The notes: generated from the sequence alone by a model not told the origin. DNA of 64,000 nucleotides from Linderina pennispora (GCF_002104995.1 NW_024468262.1:124001-188000), one strand, 5' to 3'; shown: positions 20,560-32,384, counted from the stretch's first letter. A program made the numbers and translations.

Positions 20560-21900
20560 CATTGGCACTTTTATGGCTAGAACACCAAACGTGGCGAGGC
20601 CCTTCCAAGACTTGTCCAAAATGCCGACCATTGGAATCCAGTGAATTTAGTAACAAATACGAAAACACCCCTGTTTCGGTGAAGGTGGCGGCAAGCATAC
20701 AAACGTGTCCAATACAAATTCCAGGACAAACTGTTGAAAACACCTGCACGCTATTACCAAAGTCTGCGCGATATAGTTTGATGCAGGGTGACGCTAGCAG
20801 TAAAAGCATGGACGTCGGAATTTCATACCACTCAAGAAGGTGCCAATATCGGATGTATTAGCTTTCGGTGATACCCATTGCCATTCCAGGAGCTGCTGGT
20901 GTGATCCTGTCAGTTATCTTTCTGGATGCGATATGCCATCTTTGCAAGGGATTGGTTGGTGGTCGGAGACTGCACCTGGCCAACTGGGAATACCTCTACC
21001 ATACCCAGCAGTGCATTGCCTATGCAATTTAGATACTCCATTCCGAAGCGATGACAAAGGTCGAACGGGAGCAGAAGAAAATGGCCGCCTGGTGATCCCC
21101 AGCTTGCGCCCAAGGAGCTTCCCTTAGCTAGCCCTGGTTTCTACACTCTGTACTATAGTTCGCTTGCTCATTCAGCTTGCATCCAATTGCACAGAAGATA
21201 TCATTGTCCGAGAGACGGGCTCTGCGTGGCACATGTTCCAGCAGCTCGAGGCGAAGCTCGTCCAGCTTCTCGCGCGGAACCCGAAACATATGGATGTGTG
21301 GCTAGCTGCCTACCTGATACGTGGTCAAGGACTTTCCTGTATGAGTTAGGCGACAGCCATTTCAGCCAGCCAGTCACCAGCATCCTGCTACCAGGTAAAA
21401 GAATCGCTGTAACGCACTGCCAATCTCAGGCGCGCTCGCTTGACAAGTACTTGAGTAACCCGATTGTCATGACAATAATTGGATAACTCTGCCGTCATAC
21501 CGCTGAGCAGTGACTGTATTTCCTCCGCTTATCAGCTAAGTGTTTCTGCAGCAGTGTAGACGTCGGTAATGCCATGGCTGATGTTCGAGGAAATGGGTAT
21601 CCTGCTGTTCTCCTTCAGTTGGAAGATGTGTATATGGGCAAGCATGATCAGTTTGATATCCTTGTCAGGAACAGAAACACTCAGCAATCGACAAGTCGTT
21701 GGAGCGTGTCGCAGGGTTGAAGTGGGCGGATTAAATGTCTTGATAATGCATGTTGGACTGCGAACTCGCAATAGTCAGGCATGCTGAGCTTGGATCTTGT
21801 CCATGGCAATGCCCATGGTATCGTAGACAGTTTGCTTGAGATACCCAGCCAAGTGCGGGAGGTGTACCAGGGTGTGGTGTCGAAAACCGATTTCCCCCAT
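20560..21900 (-). pseudogene. HXXXD-type acyltransferase relic (transferase family, PF02458-like)
   Basis: Minus-strand fragments in several frames with stops between them follow the order of this family. Near 21570 is SRIPISSNISHGITDVY, matching the catalytic HXXXD (His-Gly-Ile-Thr-Asp, with Val where Gly is usual). Near 21280 is FRVPREKLDELRLELL...RLSDNDI, matching the segment before the second half. Near 21060 is PFDLCHRFGMEYLNCIGNALL, matching the R-x-R...Y-x-GN region. Near 20765 is YRADFGNSVQVF, matching the DFGWG-type motif, then TGVFSYLLLN. Family members acylate secondary metabolites (for example trichothecene acetyltransferases). Because stops as well as frame shifts break it and it sits in a decayed region, I call it a pseudogene. 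The start is not defined. Confidence 0.55.
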
Positions 21901-22108
21901 CGACGCTACGTGATCGACTGTACTTCTCTTTTCAGATCAAGAAATATCGTCAATTGCTAGCACCTGCCTTCTACAATTTTCCGTGGATGTCACGACGATT
22001 AATCTCCTGTTCGTTATGACATTTGCAGTGGCTACAAAGTGGCGACTTCGGACGGTTCTGTTGTTTGAACAATCTTCACCTTTTTATTCCTTTACTCCAT
22101 CTATGCTA

Positions 22109-23220
22109 CTAAGTGAATCTGCGCTAACCCAGAACATAGCATGTGTTTCCCTCTGGTCAAACAGGCTGGCTGAGGATTCACCGTCGGGCGAGTACTCCAG
22201 CTGGTGCTGTGGATCTGCCAAAAGCACTGGGCATATGCTCCTACAACATCTTCTGAATGCTTTTCCGACAATATCGTGGTGGATTTTTTACCACCGCACA
22301 GCAGCTATTCGTGAGTCAGAAAGTAGTGGATGGACAGACGGTGTATGGCCTGTTCAACTGCTGAACCATTTAGGCGTTGAAAAACGAAACGAAAGCAGAG
22401 TAAGCAACTGTACTCTGCAGTGCACGCCATATACTATACGCAAACATGAAAAGACAGCTTTAAGAGATAGTTTATTGATGAAAAATCCGTCAAATGGCAG
22501 GTAGGATTTGCTAATATATAGGAAGGAGAGATACTGCAATTGGCACAACGATAATCCGATCCAAGTACAGTCCCTGCCCTCAAGAGCTGTGTTGCCGAGG
22601 TTGGCTCAGATAAGCAGCAGCCATGTTGGCTTGGTTCAGTTCGCTTTGGTCCGGCTAGCTGCGCAGGGTCCTTGCAGAGCTTGTAACAAATGTCAATAAC
22701 CCTTAAATCCGAAATTTGGGAAAGGTATCATGCGGATCTTTTTCAATGAGACGATATCAGTATGAAAGTGACTTTTTTGTTAGGAGATGAACGAACGAAC
22801 TGGATCTTCATGATTGAATAGCTTAGTTTATCGAATTAGAGTATAGATACAGAGTTGGAATGTGATGAATTCGACTCTATTCCATTCGTGAACCATGGCT
22901 TAAATAGCTGCCGTGGGGCTGAGGGTCGCGCGTTAGCCTCTTATTTCACGCTCTATGCACACGAATGTGATTCCAGACATGGTGGTTGAAATGAGAAAAC
23001 TCGCTGAACTCCAAAGGCAATCTTCCAATTCAACAAAGGATGAGCGGAAGAGGCATAGTGAATCGATTTTGCCAGCAGAATGTTGATCGTTCATTTATGA
23101 AAAGAGCAGGGGTCATTTCAGACACCTCCAACAATGCCTTGCCACAATATCTCCGCATATTGTCTCAAGAGAATAGCGAGAGCCTCTCTTTGGTCATGCA
23201 TGGCCATTTTGCTAATGCAG
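22109..23220 (+). repeat. Dispersed 1.1-kb repeat, copy A
   Basis: Similar over its whole length, with scattered substitutions and small indels, to the reverse strand of 57098-58206. Similarity begins at CTAAGTGAATCTGCGCT and ends at GGCCATTTTGCTAATGCA in both copies. Reading fragments such as SALVRLAAQGPCR.CNKCQ and ECDEFDSIPFVNHGLN recur, so a protein-coding origin is plausible, but stops interrupt every frame. I do not recognise the family. The copy lies next to the acyltransferase relic. Confidence 0.8.
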
Positions 23221-23452
23221 GTTGTGATGCCCCAGGATCTACGGACGCATTTCAGTTGTATCAAAATGGACAGGTGAGGCGTGGTAGCACATTTGTGTAG
23301 TGAGTATTGTAATACAGCCACAGAGGTCCATGAGGGCATTATGTCATGTGTTGTGTCATAAAGGTCAATACGTAAAGGGTTGTTTGAAAAAATATGCGAT
23401 TGGAATAAATATGATAGATACATATGGTACATCTTCAAGAAAGCCAGGACTC

Positions 23453-25131
23453 CTAGCCATACACCTCGGTTTTGACACCTCTGCCCCTTATGCAATTGAA
23501 TTCAAGAATGTCAAGCGCATTACTCTCGTGGACAGCAACCTTCGTCAGGTTGGGCAAGCTGCGAATGAGAATACAGGCACGATGGAACATCTCTGGACCG
23601 CTGTGTGCAATACTGACATAGTAGAGCGAGGTGCTGATTGGGGGCAGGTCGGAGGCATCGATAGTATTGGTTCCATGCCTGTATGTGCTAGGTGCTGTGT
23701 CCTCGATTGCAGGCATGTTTTCACCCTGGCAAAAGTGTGTAAGGGTGCTTGCGGGCGCTCCAGTGTTTCTTGAACACGATATCCAACACCCCGAGCCTTG
23801 GCAGTTGCTGAATGGCTCCGTGCAAATAGGGAAACTCGTCCACGCTCAGGTCGATCTGCAAGTTTTTGAAGGCAAATAAGCTGGTCGACATCTGTCAATG
23901 GGTACGGATTTGAGAGCAGACACAATTCCTGCACTCGGCATAACGCTTTGTAAAACCTAGGTGATAGCGCCGCGCTGAATAAAAACGGGTGTGTCCGAGA
24001 ATTGTTGCCCGACCAGCACGAATGCCTTAATCCTCGAGACAATCCGCGCATCGACATACTGAAGGTCGCTCAGGTCCTCGCCCATTGCAAGAAACTCGAT
24101 AGGAGATTCATGAAAGAGACTGTAAATGTCGCCAAAAACAGGAACTGAATGCCCAACCGTTAATGAGAACAACTTCGGAAAACGCAAGGCAAACCCGCCG
24201 GTCGGATCCTAGCTTGGCGCTAAGATGAGTTTGTGGCATACAGACGTATAGCTGAGCTGCTCCATGCTAGAAAAGACAATATCGTTGCCGTTTCTGGATT
24301 TAAACCAGCTCCCAGTTCATACCCTCGATGATCTCATAGACCGTCATCTTGCGAATGACCGACGCTTCAAACACTGGACTGTCAGCAAAGTAGCCTAGGT
24401 ACTTCGAGTTCAGTTCCAAATCTGTTGTCTCATACTCGACGCTGGATAAGGCTCTAGGCGGCAGTGGATACAGCCCCTGGACTGAATGTGAGCTGCTTAC
24501 GGTAGTGGTGAAAGAGCCAACAGTAAAGTGGATATAGTATAGTGTTGTGGATAGTCAATCCAGATGACGCTTTGCCAGATCCATCCTTGCTATACGCCAG
24601 GGATCTTATGTTCGAGAAGAGCGAGATGAAACTGAAAGAATGCAATTTGTGCCTTCGGGATCCAATCTGCGGGCTTGTAGGTGGGATACGTTCCAAACGA
24701 CCATGAAGCCGTCACCAACGAATACAAGGGAACGGATGTTTGCCCATCTGAAGTGGTAGCCGTGAAACATATTCAGGATCTCTGTCATCTGGGGTTTGCA
24801 CATACATCCATCATCCGAGCTTGATGACAAGGTGACTGACATCCTCTGGTCTTGCCCATCCCGATGAGCATCTCAATATTTGACCGCCATGCGTACCCAT
24901 GTCTCCCATCCATTCGTGCAGTCCCCAATAAGCACGCGCTCGACGCAGACATACTTGACGAATGGACTGCTGATAACAGTGTCGCCATCTGCGGCATACG
25001 TGGGCGAGCAACAGAACAGCCGTGAGGCCAAAGCAGTTTCCTGCTTCAGGAAGCATAGTCGGACACACCCACTTGAATATCTCCAAGAGGATGTCGTCCG
25101 GGACAAATGATAGCGGTCCTGAGGGAGCCAT
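23453..25131 (-). CDS. F-box / LRR-like protein, frame broken several times
   Basis: Starts at ATG 25131. The N-terminus FVPDDILLEIFKWVCP...LLLAHVCRRWRHCY is a clear F-box, the Skp1-binding motif of SCF ubiquitin ligases. After about 105 codons the frame closes and similar leucine-rich sequence continues in other frames: RWANIRSLVFVGDGF near 24730, FPKLFSLTVGHSVPVFGDIY near 24170, FPYLHGAIQQLPRLGVLDIVF near 23820 and LPNLTKVAVHESNALDILEF near 23540, ending about 23453. The whole resembles the large F-box-like families of Coemansia. I cannot tell whether the breaks are introns, sequencing indels or decay. Confidence 0.5.
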
Positions 25132-25671
25132 TGTGAGAAAAATAAGAGAGGAAAAGCGTGAGTTAAAAGTAGAGCGAAATAGAGGCTAAATAAATAAGGT
25201 TGTGATGTGTTTACAGGTTGGAAGAAAGGCCAAGTAAATCAAAAAGGGCGCTATGCGGTGAAGCAGGCTGAGGAGGAAAAGGAGAAGACGGAGGAAACCA
25301 TTTATTTCCGCGACAGGGGTGTGCGAGGGAAGAGAGGCGACTTTTTATACCCTGAGAATCCAACGGATCTCTCGCTGTTTTTGAGCGCCATCGCCATGCC
25401 AGAACAGCATCAGGTGAGGAAATAGTTTTGATATTCCAGACTCACAAGGCAGGCAGGTGTTTAGCAACGGCAACTGCACAATTGTGGTCTGGTCACATTG
25501 GCAGCATGCTGCCGCGAGTGCCAGGAATGGACAGGAAACCCCGTCAGTTTTGCCCTCACCAACTCGGGGCGGCAGGCAGGTGCATGCATGTGTGTTGTCC
25601 CTCCTGCCAGCGCGACAACCGCTTGTCGGAGGTTGCCTCGCTTGCTCTGTTTTGTGCAGATCGCAGAGAAA

Positions 25672-25917
25672 TTAATAAACCCCAAGTCCATTTTTCCAGC
25701 TGACTTTGTCCAAAGGCTCGTTCGCCAGCACCCTGATTTCCTTGCTGCCCAGTTCAGCCAAGTTGCCGTTCTCCAATGAAAATTCTTGCTGCACCTGTGC
25801 AAAGACGTCAGGAGAGACAGTGCGCAGCTTGGCTTATGTCTCTCTCACCCAAGCGCCATGAATATGCCTCTTTTTATGGCAAGGGTACGTTGAAGGATAT
25901 GTGCGACTACCCGCCAT
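25672..25917 (-). CDS. Possible small spliced gene, 63 aa, unknown
   Basis: Exon 1 (25849-25917, MAGSRTYPST...HIHGAW) and exon 2 (25672-25794, VQQEFSLENGNLAELGSKEI...) join in frame across a 54-bp intron. That intron has a GTGAGA donor, CTGAC branch-like site and CACAG acceptor. Exon 2 reads like a real soluble helical peptide. No family is recognised and the start is uncertain, so this could also be the 3' end of a larger or decayed gene. Confidence 0.25.
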
Positions 25918-26944
25918 GATGTGTCTACGTCGCACATATTGCATTTTTAAGCACAGAGTAGGTAGGTGGGGCTGACTGTACAGGCGCATCCTGAGGGTTT
26001 TTCCTTGTCAGACAGGGAGGCGTTGTGGCAGCGTGAAGATGGGTCCGCGGCTATGGCTGATGTTATCCATTTGCATGTAAGTCGGAGCTGGCCATTTTAA
26101 GACAGTGGGCTTGTTTTCTATTCCACAGTGCCGTATGTTGGTCATTGTGAGGACAGCAATTTACGCACGTCTACTTCCGGTGTGCATATGGATGGGGCGT
26201 GGTTGCTGCCTGTGGTTGGTGGGTGGGGTTTCTGGATATACCAGCAAGGTTTCCGCTTTCCCATCAGGCTAGCAACATACCAACACACACAAGTGACCAC
26301 CGTTGCTTGTAAGTGGCCAGGCATCCTTTTGCAGTTGCGTTCGTGAACACTGGCCACCTGCTCAATACAACAATTCACGATCGAGGTAGAGTAGAATAAG
26401 GTGCTGAGCCCACCCCGTCCGTTATCTACGGCCATCGTCTCTGGTGCATGTTCCTGCATATTTGATTGTCACTGCTCACATGTGGCGTATGTCACACGTA
26501 TTCACTGTTTTTGCAGTTGCCAGTGACATTCAACATATACGGATAGCGCCACATTCACAAGGAAATGGAAAGATCATATAATCTACGTAGTTCGTGGAGG
26601 TTTGATTAGCAAATCTACACATAATGGCATGCCATGTGGTGATGCTGATCCATGTAATCAATCAGGTCAGCCTCATATTATGTATGTATAATCGCCACTA
26701 TATAATATGCCCTTATGTCGCCGCCGCTCAAATAAGCACCATGGGATTTAACATAAAACCGGTTGATTCATACCTGTTATTAAAACAACAATTAAAAGCT
26801 AACGAAATAAACGAGATGAATTTGAAACGAGAGTAAGGGTTGTTGGTGAAATAAAGAACGGGGGGTAAAAGAAGGGGGAAGGGGGTTGAGAACGAAAAAC
26901 ACAAAAGAACAATATCGGCAATTTTTTATGAAACGAAGCAGCCG
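25918..26944. other. Intergenic DNA without a supported gene
   Basis: About 1 kb of mixed composition downstream of the kelch gene. Open frames are short and show no family motifs. Nothing else is recognisable. Confidence 0.5.
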
Positions 26945-29900
26945 TTAGTTGACCAGATCCGACGCTGGTGGCGCCTTCAGGGCGTCGGCGCTGGGACGGC
27001 TGCCAATCGAAGATGTGCGCTGCAGCTGCTGGATAGCCGCCAGCATATTCGATACAGAAATTTCATCGTCGCTCATCAGCAGGGCCGAGTTGGGCGCGCC
27101 TCTATCGAGTTTCTCCTTGACACCCTCTGCGGACGTCTGCGTCGAGTCGACTCTTGGGCCATTCTTCGCAGCATACTCTTGCAAAAGGTCCGTGAACGCC
27201 GACAGCCGCGCGTGCATGTCGTCCAGCTCACGCTCACGTTCTGCCAGCTTTGTCTCCATGTCCCGGCGGCGGTCGTCCGTTTCGCGCAGGGTTGTCCGCA
27301 GCGACAGAAGCTCGTCGCGGGCCTCAGACCACTGGCGGTGGGCAGCCAGATATGCGGCCTGGAACTCCTTGATGCGCTGCTCGGCGGTGCCCGACGAGGA
27401 GGCGTCGGAGGCGAAGCTGCCGCGCGGTTGCATCACAGGGGCGCCGTTCGAGTCGCCGCGGTCCAACGAGCGCACGCGCTCCTGGGCGTCAGAGAGCTTG
27501 CGCTCGAGGTCCTGGATCACCTTCTCCTTGTCCTCCATCTGCTCCAGCGCGCTACGAAGGGCACCGAATGCGCTGATCTCCTTCTTGGCGTCGCTCCACA
27601 GCTGTTCGAACCGCGCTGCGCGGTCTTCAGACCGCTGAGAATTGGCCTTCTGCTTCTCAATCTCAGCTGACAGCTCCATGGCTTGCGATTCGAAGCGGTC
27701 GCTCTTGGCCAGCGACTCCTCGAGCATCAGCTGCACGCGCTCTGCGCGCTCAGTGGCAGCCTCAGCCGACTTGAGTGCGCTGTCCATGCGCTCTGCGCGC
27801 TGGCGCTCAGCACCGGCCAGGGCCACGCACTCGGTCTGCTTCTCAGACAACTTGAGCGAGACGTCAGCCAGCTTCTGCTCAAGGTCGGCGATTGTCTGGA
27901 CAGCGTCGTCGGGCAGTGTGCCACGCGAACGCTCCAGTGCCATCTGCCGCTCCTCCTCGTCTTTTTGCGCCTGTGCGTAGAGCTGTTCGAGCTCGCGGTG
28001 CTGTGCACGCGTCAGCTCGGCGTCGTGTTTGAACTCGGACAGGGCGTCCTGTGCCTGCTTGAGCGAGAGATTGGCGTTGGCCAGCTGGTTGCGCAGCGCG
28101 TCGTTGTCATTCAGCGTGTTGGCATACAGGCGCTCGAGCTCATGGATCCGGTGCGAGTTCAGCTTGCCAACCAGCGCGGGGCTGGCTGCCGACAGAGCGC
28201 TGGCCTTGGCCTTCAGATAAATGGCCTCCTGCAGGGCTGCCTTGCGCCCGCGCTCGGCCTCCGTGACTCGCTCGATGGCCACACGCGAGACAGTAGCCAA
28301 CTGCTGCTTGGCCTCGGTCAGTTCCTTGCGCATGCTTAGCAGCACATTGAGCACGCGCGTGGCGTCCTGCGACAGCAGGTTCTCGACATTCGAGATACTT
28401 TGGATCGAAAGATTCGGGTCAATGCTGCTGGCCTCAATCTCGGCTGCGTCCAGCTGGCGGTTCTGGCTGTACTTGGATTCCAGCGAGCTCCACGCCTTGG
28501 TGATAGCCTCCTTCATATCCGACGAAACCGACATATGGCGCATCTTGCGGGGTGGCTCCAGCTCAGGCAGCGCCTCCACAGTGGCCGGATCGGCGATCGG
28601 GGGCAGCGACTCCAAGCTAGGCGGCTTGAAATCGGACTCGTCGAACGTATTGCCATTGGCGCCGGTGCTGAAGGTAGCCGAAGGAGGCAGGAGCGCCGAC
28701 TCAGGAATATCCTCTGTCGACAGCACGCCTTCGCCGTTGATAGCTGGGGAGTCGGACAGTCCGCGGGTCGACTCGCGCGACATGAGGTTGGTCACACTGA
28801 GCGTACCCTGGCTGACGACCGAGTTGCGGTTGCGCAGAGCAATGGTCAGGCGCTTGTCGTCGCGCGGAATCGGCGCATCTGGCTGCGAGGCCAATGGCGG
28901 GGAGACTGCCGAGCCACTGGTTGATGAGCTCTGGTTCGACAATGTCGGCGCAATGGCCGGTCCCGGGCTGCCCGAGTTGGCCGGCATCAGGCCCTGGCTC
29001 AGCAGAATCGACCGGCGCTGGTGCGCCCGTGTCCGCATTGAACCCGACTGGGTGTTGCGCGAAACCGGCGTGCCGTCATCGGGCTGCGGCGCGGAGTTGA
29101 CGATTTCAAAGCTCTCAATGGACTCGGAGGGCCCGGTCTGGATTCCGTTGGTGGTCGGGTGGTGCGGCTGTGGCTGGGCGATCTTTGATGGCGATTCATC
29201 CATGGCTCGCTGCTCCTGCTGCAGCGCACGCTCGGTGACTAATCCGCCAACCATTGAGATAGCGCGTGCTCCAGCTGTCTCGCCACCTGCCGGGATCTGG
29301 ATGTCATTGACGCTCGGCGAGCCTTGCCGCACGCCTGGTGGCATAAGCGACCGGTGTCGGCGAGCCTTGTCGCCCCGCTGCTGGGCCACGTCGTCGTTGC
29401 TCGTGGGTGAGCCGCCGGTGGCGCCGGTGCTGGCGCTGCGGGCGAGGTTCTGTGAGTCGCCGCTGGCCTGGCTTCGTTGCGACCCGCCGTCTGGCTGGAT
29501 CTTGATCTTGGACGTGTCCAGCGAGTAGATTGCGGGCTCAGCCTTGGAGTCGTGGCGGGCGGGCAGATTGCCGCTGTACAGAAGCAGGCGGGATTTGACC
29601 ACCGAGAAAATCGGGTCGATCTGGTGCGGCCATGCCGAGGCGTTGATCTGGAACGTGTACCAGCGCTGCAGCGAAATTTTGTACGCGAAAAAGTCGCTGA
29701 GCGGCTCGCCCTTTAGCGACCGGCCGCCCATAATGAAGATGCAGTCGTCAACCACCGCCGAGGCGTGGCCGTAGCGAGCCGGCGGCGTCGCGCCCCGGGG
29801 CGTGACCTTTGTCCACCGCTGCTCCTCAATGCTGAATGCCCACAGGTCATTGAAGCACTTGTCCTGGTTCATACCGCCAAACACGTAGATATTGTTGAGA

Positions 29901-30925
29901 TGCACGCTGCACGAGTGGCCGGCGCGCCCAGGCGGCATTGTGGTGCCGCAGTCGATGTGCGTCCAGCGCGCACCCTGCGACGCCGCAATGCGCACGTCGA
30001 ACGAGACCAGATCCTGCAGGTAGTAGCCGTCAACGGTACCGCCAAACACGTACAGCTTCGAGCCCATCGAGACCGCCGTGTGACCCTTGCGGCCCATTAG
30101 AGGGTTACCCTGAATCGGCACCTTGTACCACGTGTGGTTGGCCATATTGTAGGCGTAGAGGTTGTCGTCGCAGCGTCCATCGGCCAACTCGCCGCCAAAC
30201 ACAAACATCGTGCGACCAATAAACGACGCAGCGTGCCCTTCGCGCGGTGCTGGTACGTTTCCGTGGACACTGACCAGCGAAGCCGTACATGACGCCGAGT
30301 CGAGGATTGCCAGGTCGTTGTGCAGGCTGTCGCCGGCCTTTCCACCGAACCAGTAGAGATCCGTGCCATTCAGTGCTGTTGAGAATCCGCGGCGCGGGAA
30401 CAGCGTGGGCCCCCGTAGCGGCTTCATCGACCAGAATGATGAATGCCCATTTCCAGACGATGTAGGCCGGGCATTACTGCTCCCGTGCTCCTCCGGCGTT
30501 TTCGCGGAGCGGCCATTATTCGCTGGCGTGCCTATTGACTGCGACCGGCCGAGCTGGGAATGTCCGTTGGCATCTGCTGGGCGTCCATTCACGTATGCGG
30601 CTGCGTCAGCATGGCTGCCAGAGCTCGTCTGCCGCTGGCCGTTTGCTTGCCGCTCCATGCTGGATGACCCATTGCTGCGTGGGACATACGGAAGGCCATT
30701 CTGTGGCAGCGGCGGCGTGCCACCGGTCTGTTGCGGTTGCGGTGGCGGTGGCGACAGTCCGTGGTGATTCTGTTGAGGGGACGGAGGCATATTCTCGGAA
30801 ATCTCGTTGCGTCGCAGCTGTGTCAGGCCGCCGCGCCCGTGCCCAAAGTTCTCGGGCACGTCGGAAGGCGGGCGGGTCTGAGCGCGCGACGCGCTCTTAT
30901 TCTTCCTGCTGAATATGCTTGGCAT
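26945..30925 (-). CDS. TEA1: Tea1/Kel1-type kelch-repeat cell-polarity protein
   Basis: 1326 aa in one exon. The N-terminal 140 residues are low-complexity (Gln/Pro/Ser). About six kelch repeats follow (roughly 160-460), with GG and Tyr/Trp signatures such as RTMFVFGGELADGRCDDNLYAY, KLYVFGGTVDGYYLQDL and NIYVFGGMNQDKCFNDLWAF, forming a beta propeller. A disordered Ser/Pro linker (about 470-850) leads to a very long coiled coil (about 860-1290) rich in Glu/Arg/Ala heptads. This architecture is that of fission-yeast Tea1 and budding-yeast Kel1/2, which mark cell ends via microtubules and anchor polarity complexes. The frame is clean throughout. ATP4 is divergent from it across 1.46 kb. Confidence 0.9.
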   Translation of the reverse strand: MPSIFSRKNKSASRAQTRPPSDVPENFGHGRGGLTQLRRNEISENMPPSPQQNHHGLSPPPPQPQQTGGTPPLPQNGLPYVPRSNGSSSMERQANGQRQTSSGSHADAAAYVNGRPADANGHSQLGRSQSIGTPANNGRSAKTPEEHGSSNARPTSSGNGHSSFWSMKPLRGPTLFPRRGFSTALNGTDLYWFGGKAGDSLHNDLAILDSASCTASLVSVHGNVPAPREGHAASFIGRTMFVFGGELADGRCDDNLYAYNMANHTWYKVPIQGNPLMGRKGHTAVSMGSKLYVFGGTVDGYYLQDLVSFDVRIAASQGARWTHIDCGTTMPPGRAGHSCSVHLNNIYVFGGMNQDKCFNDLWAFSIEEQRWTKVTPRGATPPARYGHASAVVDDCIFIMGGRSLKGEPLSDFFAYKISLQRWYTFQINASAWPHQIDPIFSVVKSRLLLYSGNLPARHDSKAEPAIYSLDTSKIKIQPDGGSQRSQASGDSQNLARSASTGATGGSPTSNDDVAQQRGDKARRHRSLMPPGVRQGSPSVNDIQIPAGGETAGARAISMVGGLVTERALQQEQRAMDESPSKIAQPQPHHPTTNGIQTGPSESIESFEIVNSAPQPDDGTPVSRNTQSGSMRTRAHQRRSILLSQGLMPANSGSPGPAIAPTLSNQSSSTSGSAVSPPLASQPDAPIPRDDKRLTIALRNRNSVVSQGTLSVTNLMSRESTRGLSDSPAINGEGVLSTEDIPESALLPPSATFSTGANGNTFDESDFKPPSLESLPPIADPATVEALPELEPPRKMRHMSVSSDMKEAITKAWSSLESKYSQNRQLDAAEIEASSIDPNLSIQSISNVENLLSQDATRVLNVLLSMRKELTEAKQQLATVSRVAIERVTEAERGRKAALQEAIYLKAKASALSAASPALVGKLNSHRIHELERLYANTLNDNDALRNQLANANLSLKQAQDALSEFKHDAELTRAQHRELEQLYAQAQKDEEERQMALERSRGTLPDDAVQTIADLEQKLADVSLKLSEKQTECVALAGAERQRAERMDSALKSAEAATERAERVQLMLEESLAKSDRFESQAMELSAEIEKQKANSQRSEDRAARFEQLWSDAKKEISAFGALRSALEQMEDKEKVIQDLERKLSDAQERVRSLDRGDSNGAPVMQPRGSFASDASSSGTAEQRIKEFQAAYLAAHRQWSEARDELLSLRTTLRETDDRRRDMETKLAERERELDDMHARLSAFTDLLQEYAAKNGPRVDSTQTSAEGVKEKLDRGAPNSALLMSDDEISVSNMLAAIQQLQRTSSIGSRPSADALKAPPASDLVN

Positions 30926-32384
30926 CAGCCGTGTCCGTCGCTTTTGCTGCTGTTCCTCCGCCGTGGTTAATGTCTGTTAAATATGGAAATGGCCGACCTC
31001 TCGAATGACCAAACGAGAAAAAAAGAAGGAAGAAGGAGCAAGTAAAGGAAAGGAAACGGAGGGAGCAAGTAGTGCTGAAACAGGCTATTTTCCGAGATGA
31101 TACACAAGCTCTAGAACCGTTGTAATATAACCCTGAGCGCGCTGCAGCTAGAAATTCGACCCGTCAAGAGATGACTGCCGAAAAAGAACAAATGCGTTGA
31201 AAGGGGAGAAAAACAGAAAGGGATAGTTGTCGCGGGATCAAGGATAGAGTAAAGAAAAGTGAAGAGCGAAGAAAAAAAAAAAGAAGAAAAGGACACAAAG
31301 GAGAGGGTAGAAAGGCAAAGTAGAAGGAAAGAGGTGCAGATGGAGGGGGAGGCCGGGAAAACCTCTGGATGGGATGGTTTATGCGCACAGCGCGACCAAA
31401 AAGCTAATTGTCAGTATTGCTTTTCCTTATTAAGAGAGCCGGTGGTTCATAGAAACATGCACAAGCTCCCCAGCGGTTCCGCAGGCAATGCTGTCAAAGA
31501 AGCTTTTTTTAGAGTCGGTGTGCTACTTGAGAATACAGGCGGCAGTTCTAGTAGCAAATAATAGAGAAACGCTGTGAGCTAAAGAGAGAGGGGCCGGTTG
31601 ATGCTGGAGTGGCCCTCTGCAGAGCATTTTACGATTCCCTCTTGCTTGCATGATTGTTGTGAACGCGTACACTTGTTACAGCAGGAACAATGGCAGCGTT
31701 TCCTGTTGGTACAAGCTGCATTGAAAACACCTTGTCGTTTTTATCTTGCCCCTTGCACAAACCTTCCCTGGTTTTCTCTAGCTGATTATTTGTTTCCAGC
31801 CAGCTGCTGCTCACTGCGATGGCATTCCTTCTGGTTTAGTATAGGGGAGCCGTTTTTTTGTTTACATCTCGAGAGAGCAAGAGACGGGGGACAATCTGCG
31901 CCTGTGCATGCATCGGGTTTTTGTAATAAGAAGTGTTGTATTTTTGGGTCTAGCGGTTGCATCATCGGGCGCTTGCGGTCCTCTCAGTCTCCAAAAACCG
32001 CGTGGACCGGTGTCTCAACCGCACGCACTATATAAAAGGGTGGAAGATCCCTGCTGGATAAGATTGGCACTGGTGCTCATTCGTCGAAGCCAAGCTGGAG
32101 CTAGATCAGCAGGAGCCTGGGCAAATCGCTCCAGATCAAATCCATGGTGATTCGGCAATCGGATCTCCTGGAGATCTGATCCAGGACTGCTGCTGTTCCG
32201 CGCCCGCGATAAGGCCTAATTATTCCTGGCCAGATAGTGTGCAGGTAGAGGCGAGCGCATTCGAGGTTTTGCGCGAATTGAACAGCTCTTTCTCCCCCTT
32301 CAAGTATTGCTGTGACTCTCTTTTTATTCCTCATTCCTCTAAATTCCCTTTGAGACAGTCTAGAGAAATAACTACATTGTAACA
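30926..32384. other. Divergent promoter region between TEA1-like gene and ATP4
   Basis: 1.46 kb without a convincing gene. It contains A/G-rich runs (about 31010-31060 and 31190-31340) upstream of the kelch gene, and a TATATAAAAG box at 32029-32038, about 350 bp before the ATP4 start. That distance suggests a long ATP4 leader or an alternative transcript. Confidence 0.5.

Noticed and set aside
20460..20861. Plus-strand frame of 133 codons
   Set aside because: Antisense to the acyltransferase relic and without recognisable features.
31598..32035. 145-codon plus-strand frame
   Set aside because: Cys/Trp-rich composition atypical of a protein, no motif; lies in a promoter region.
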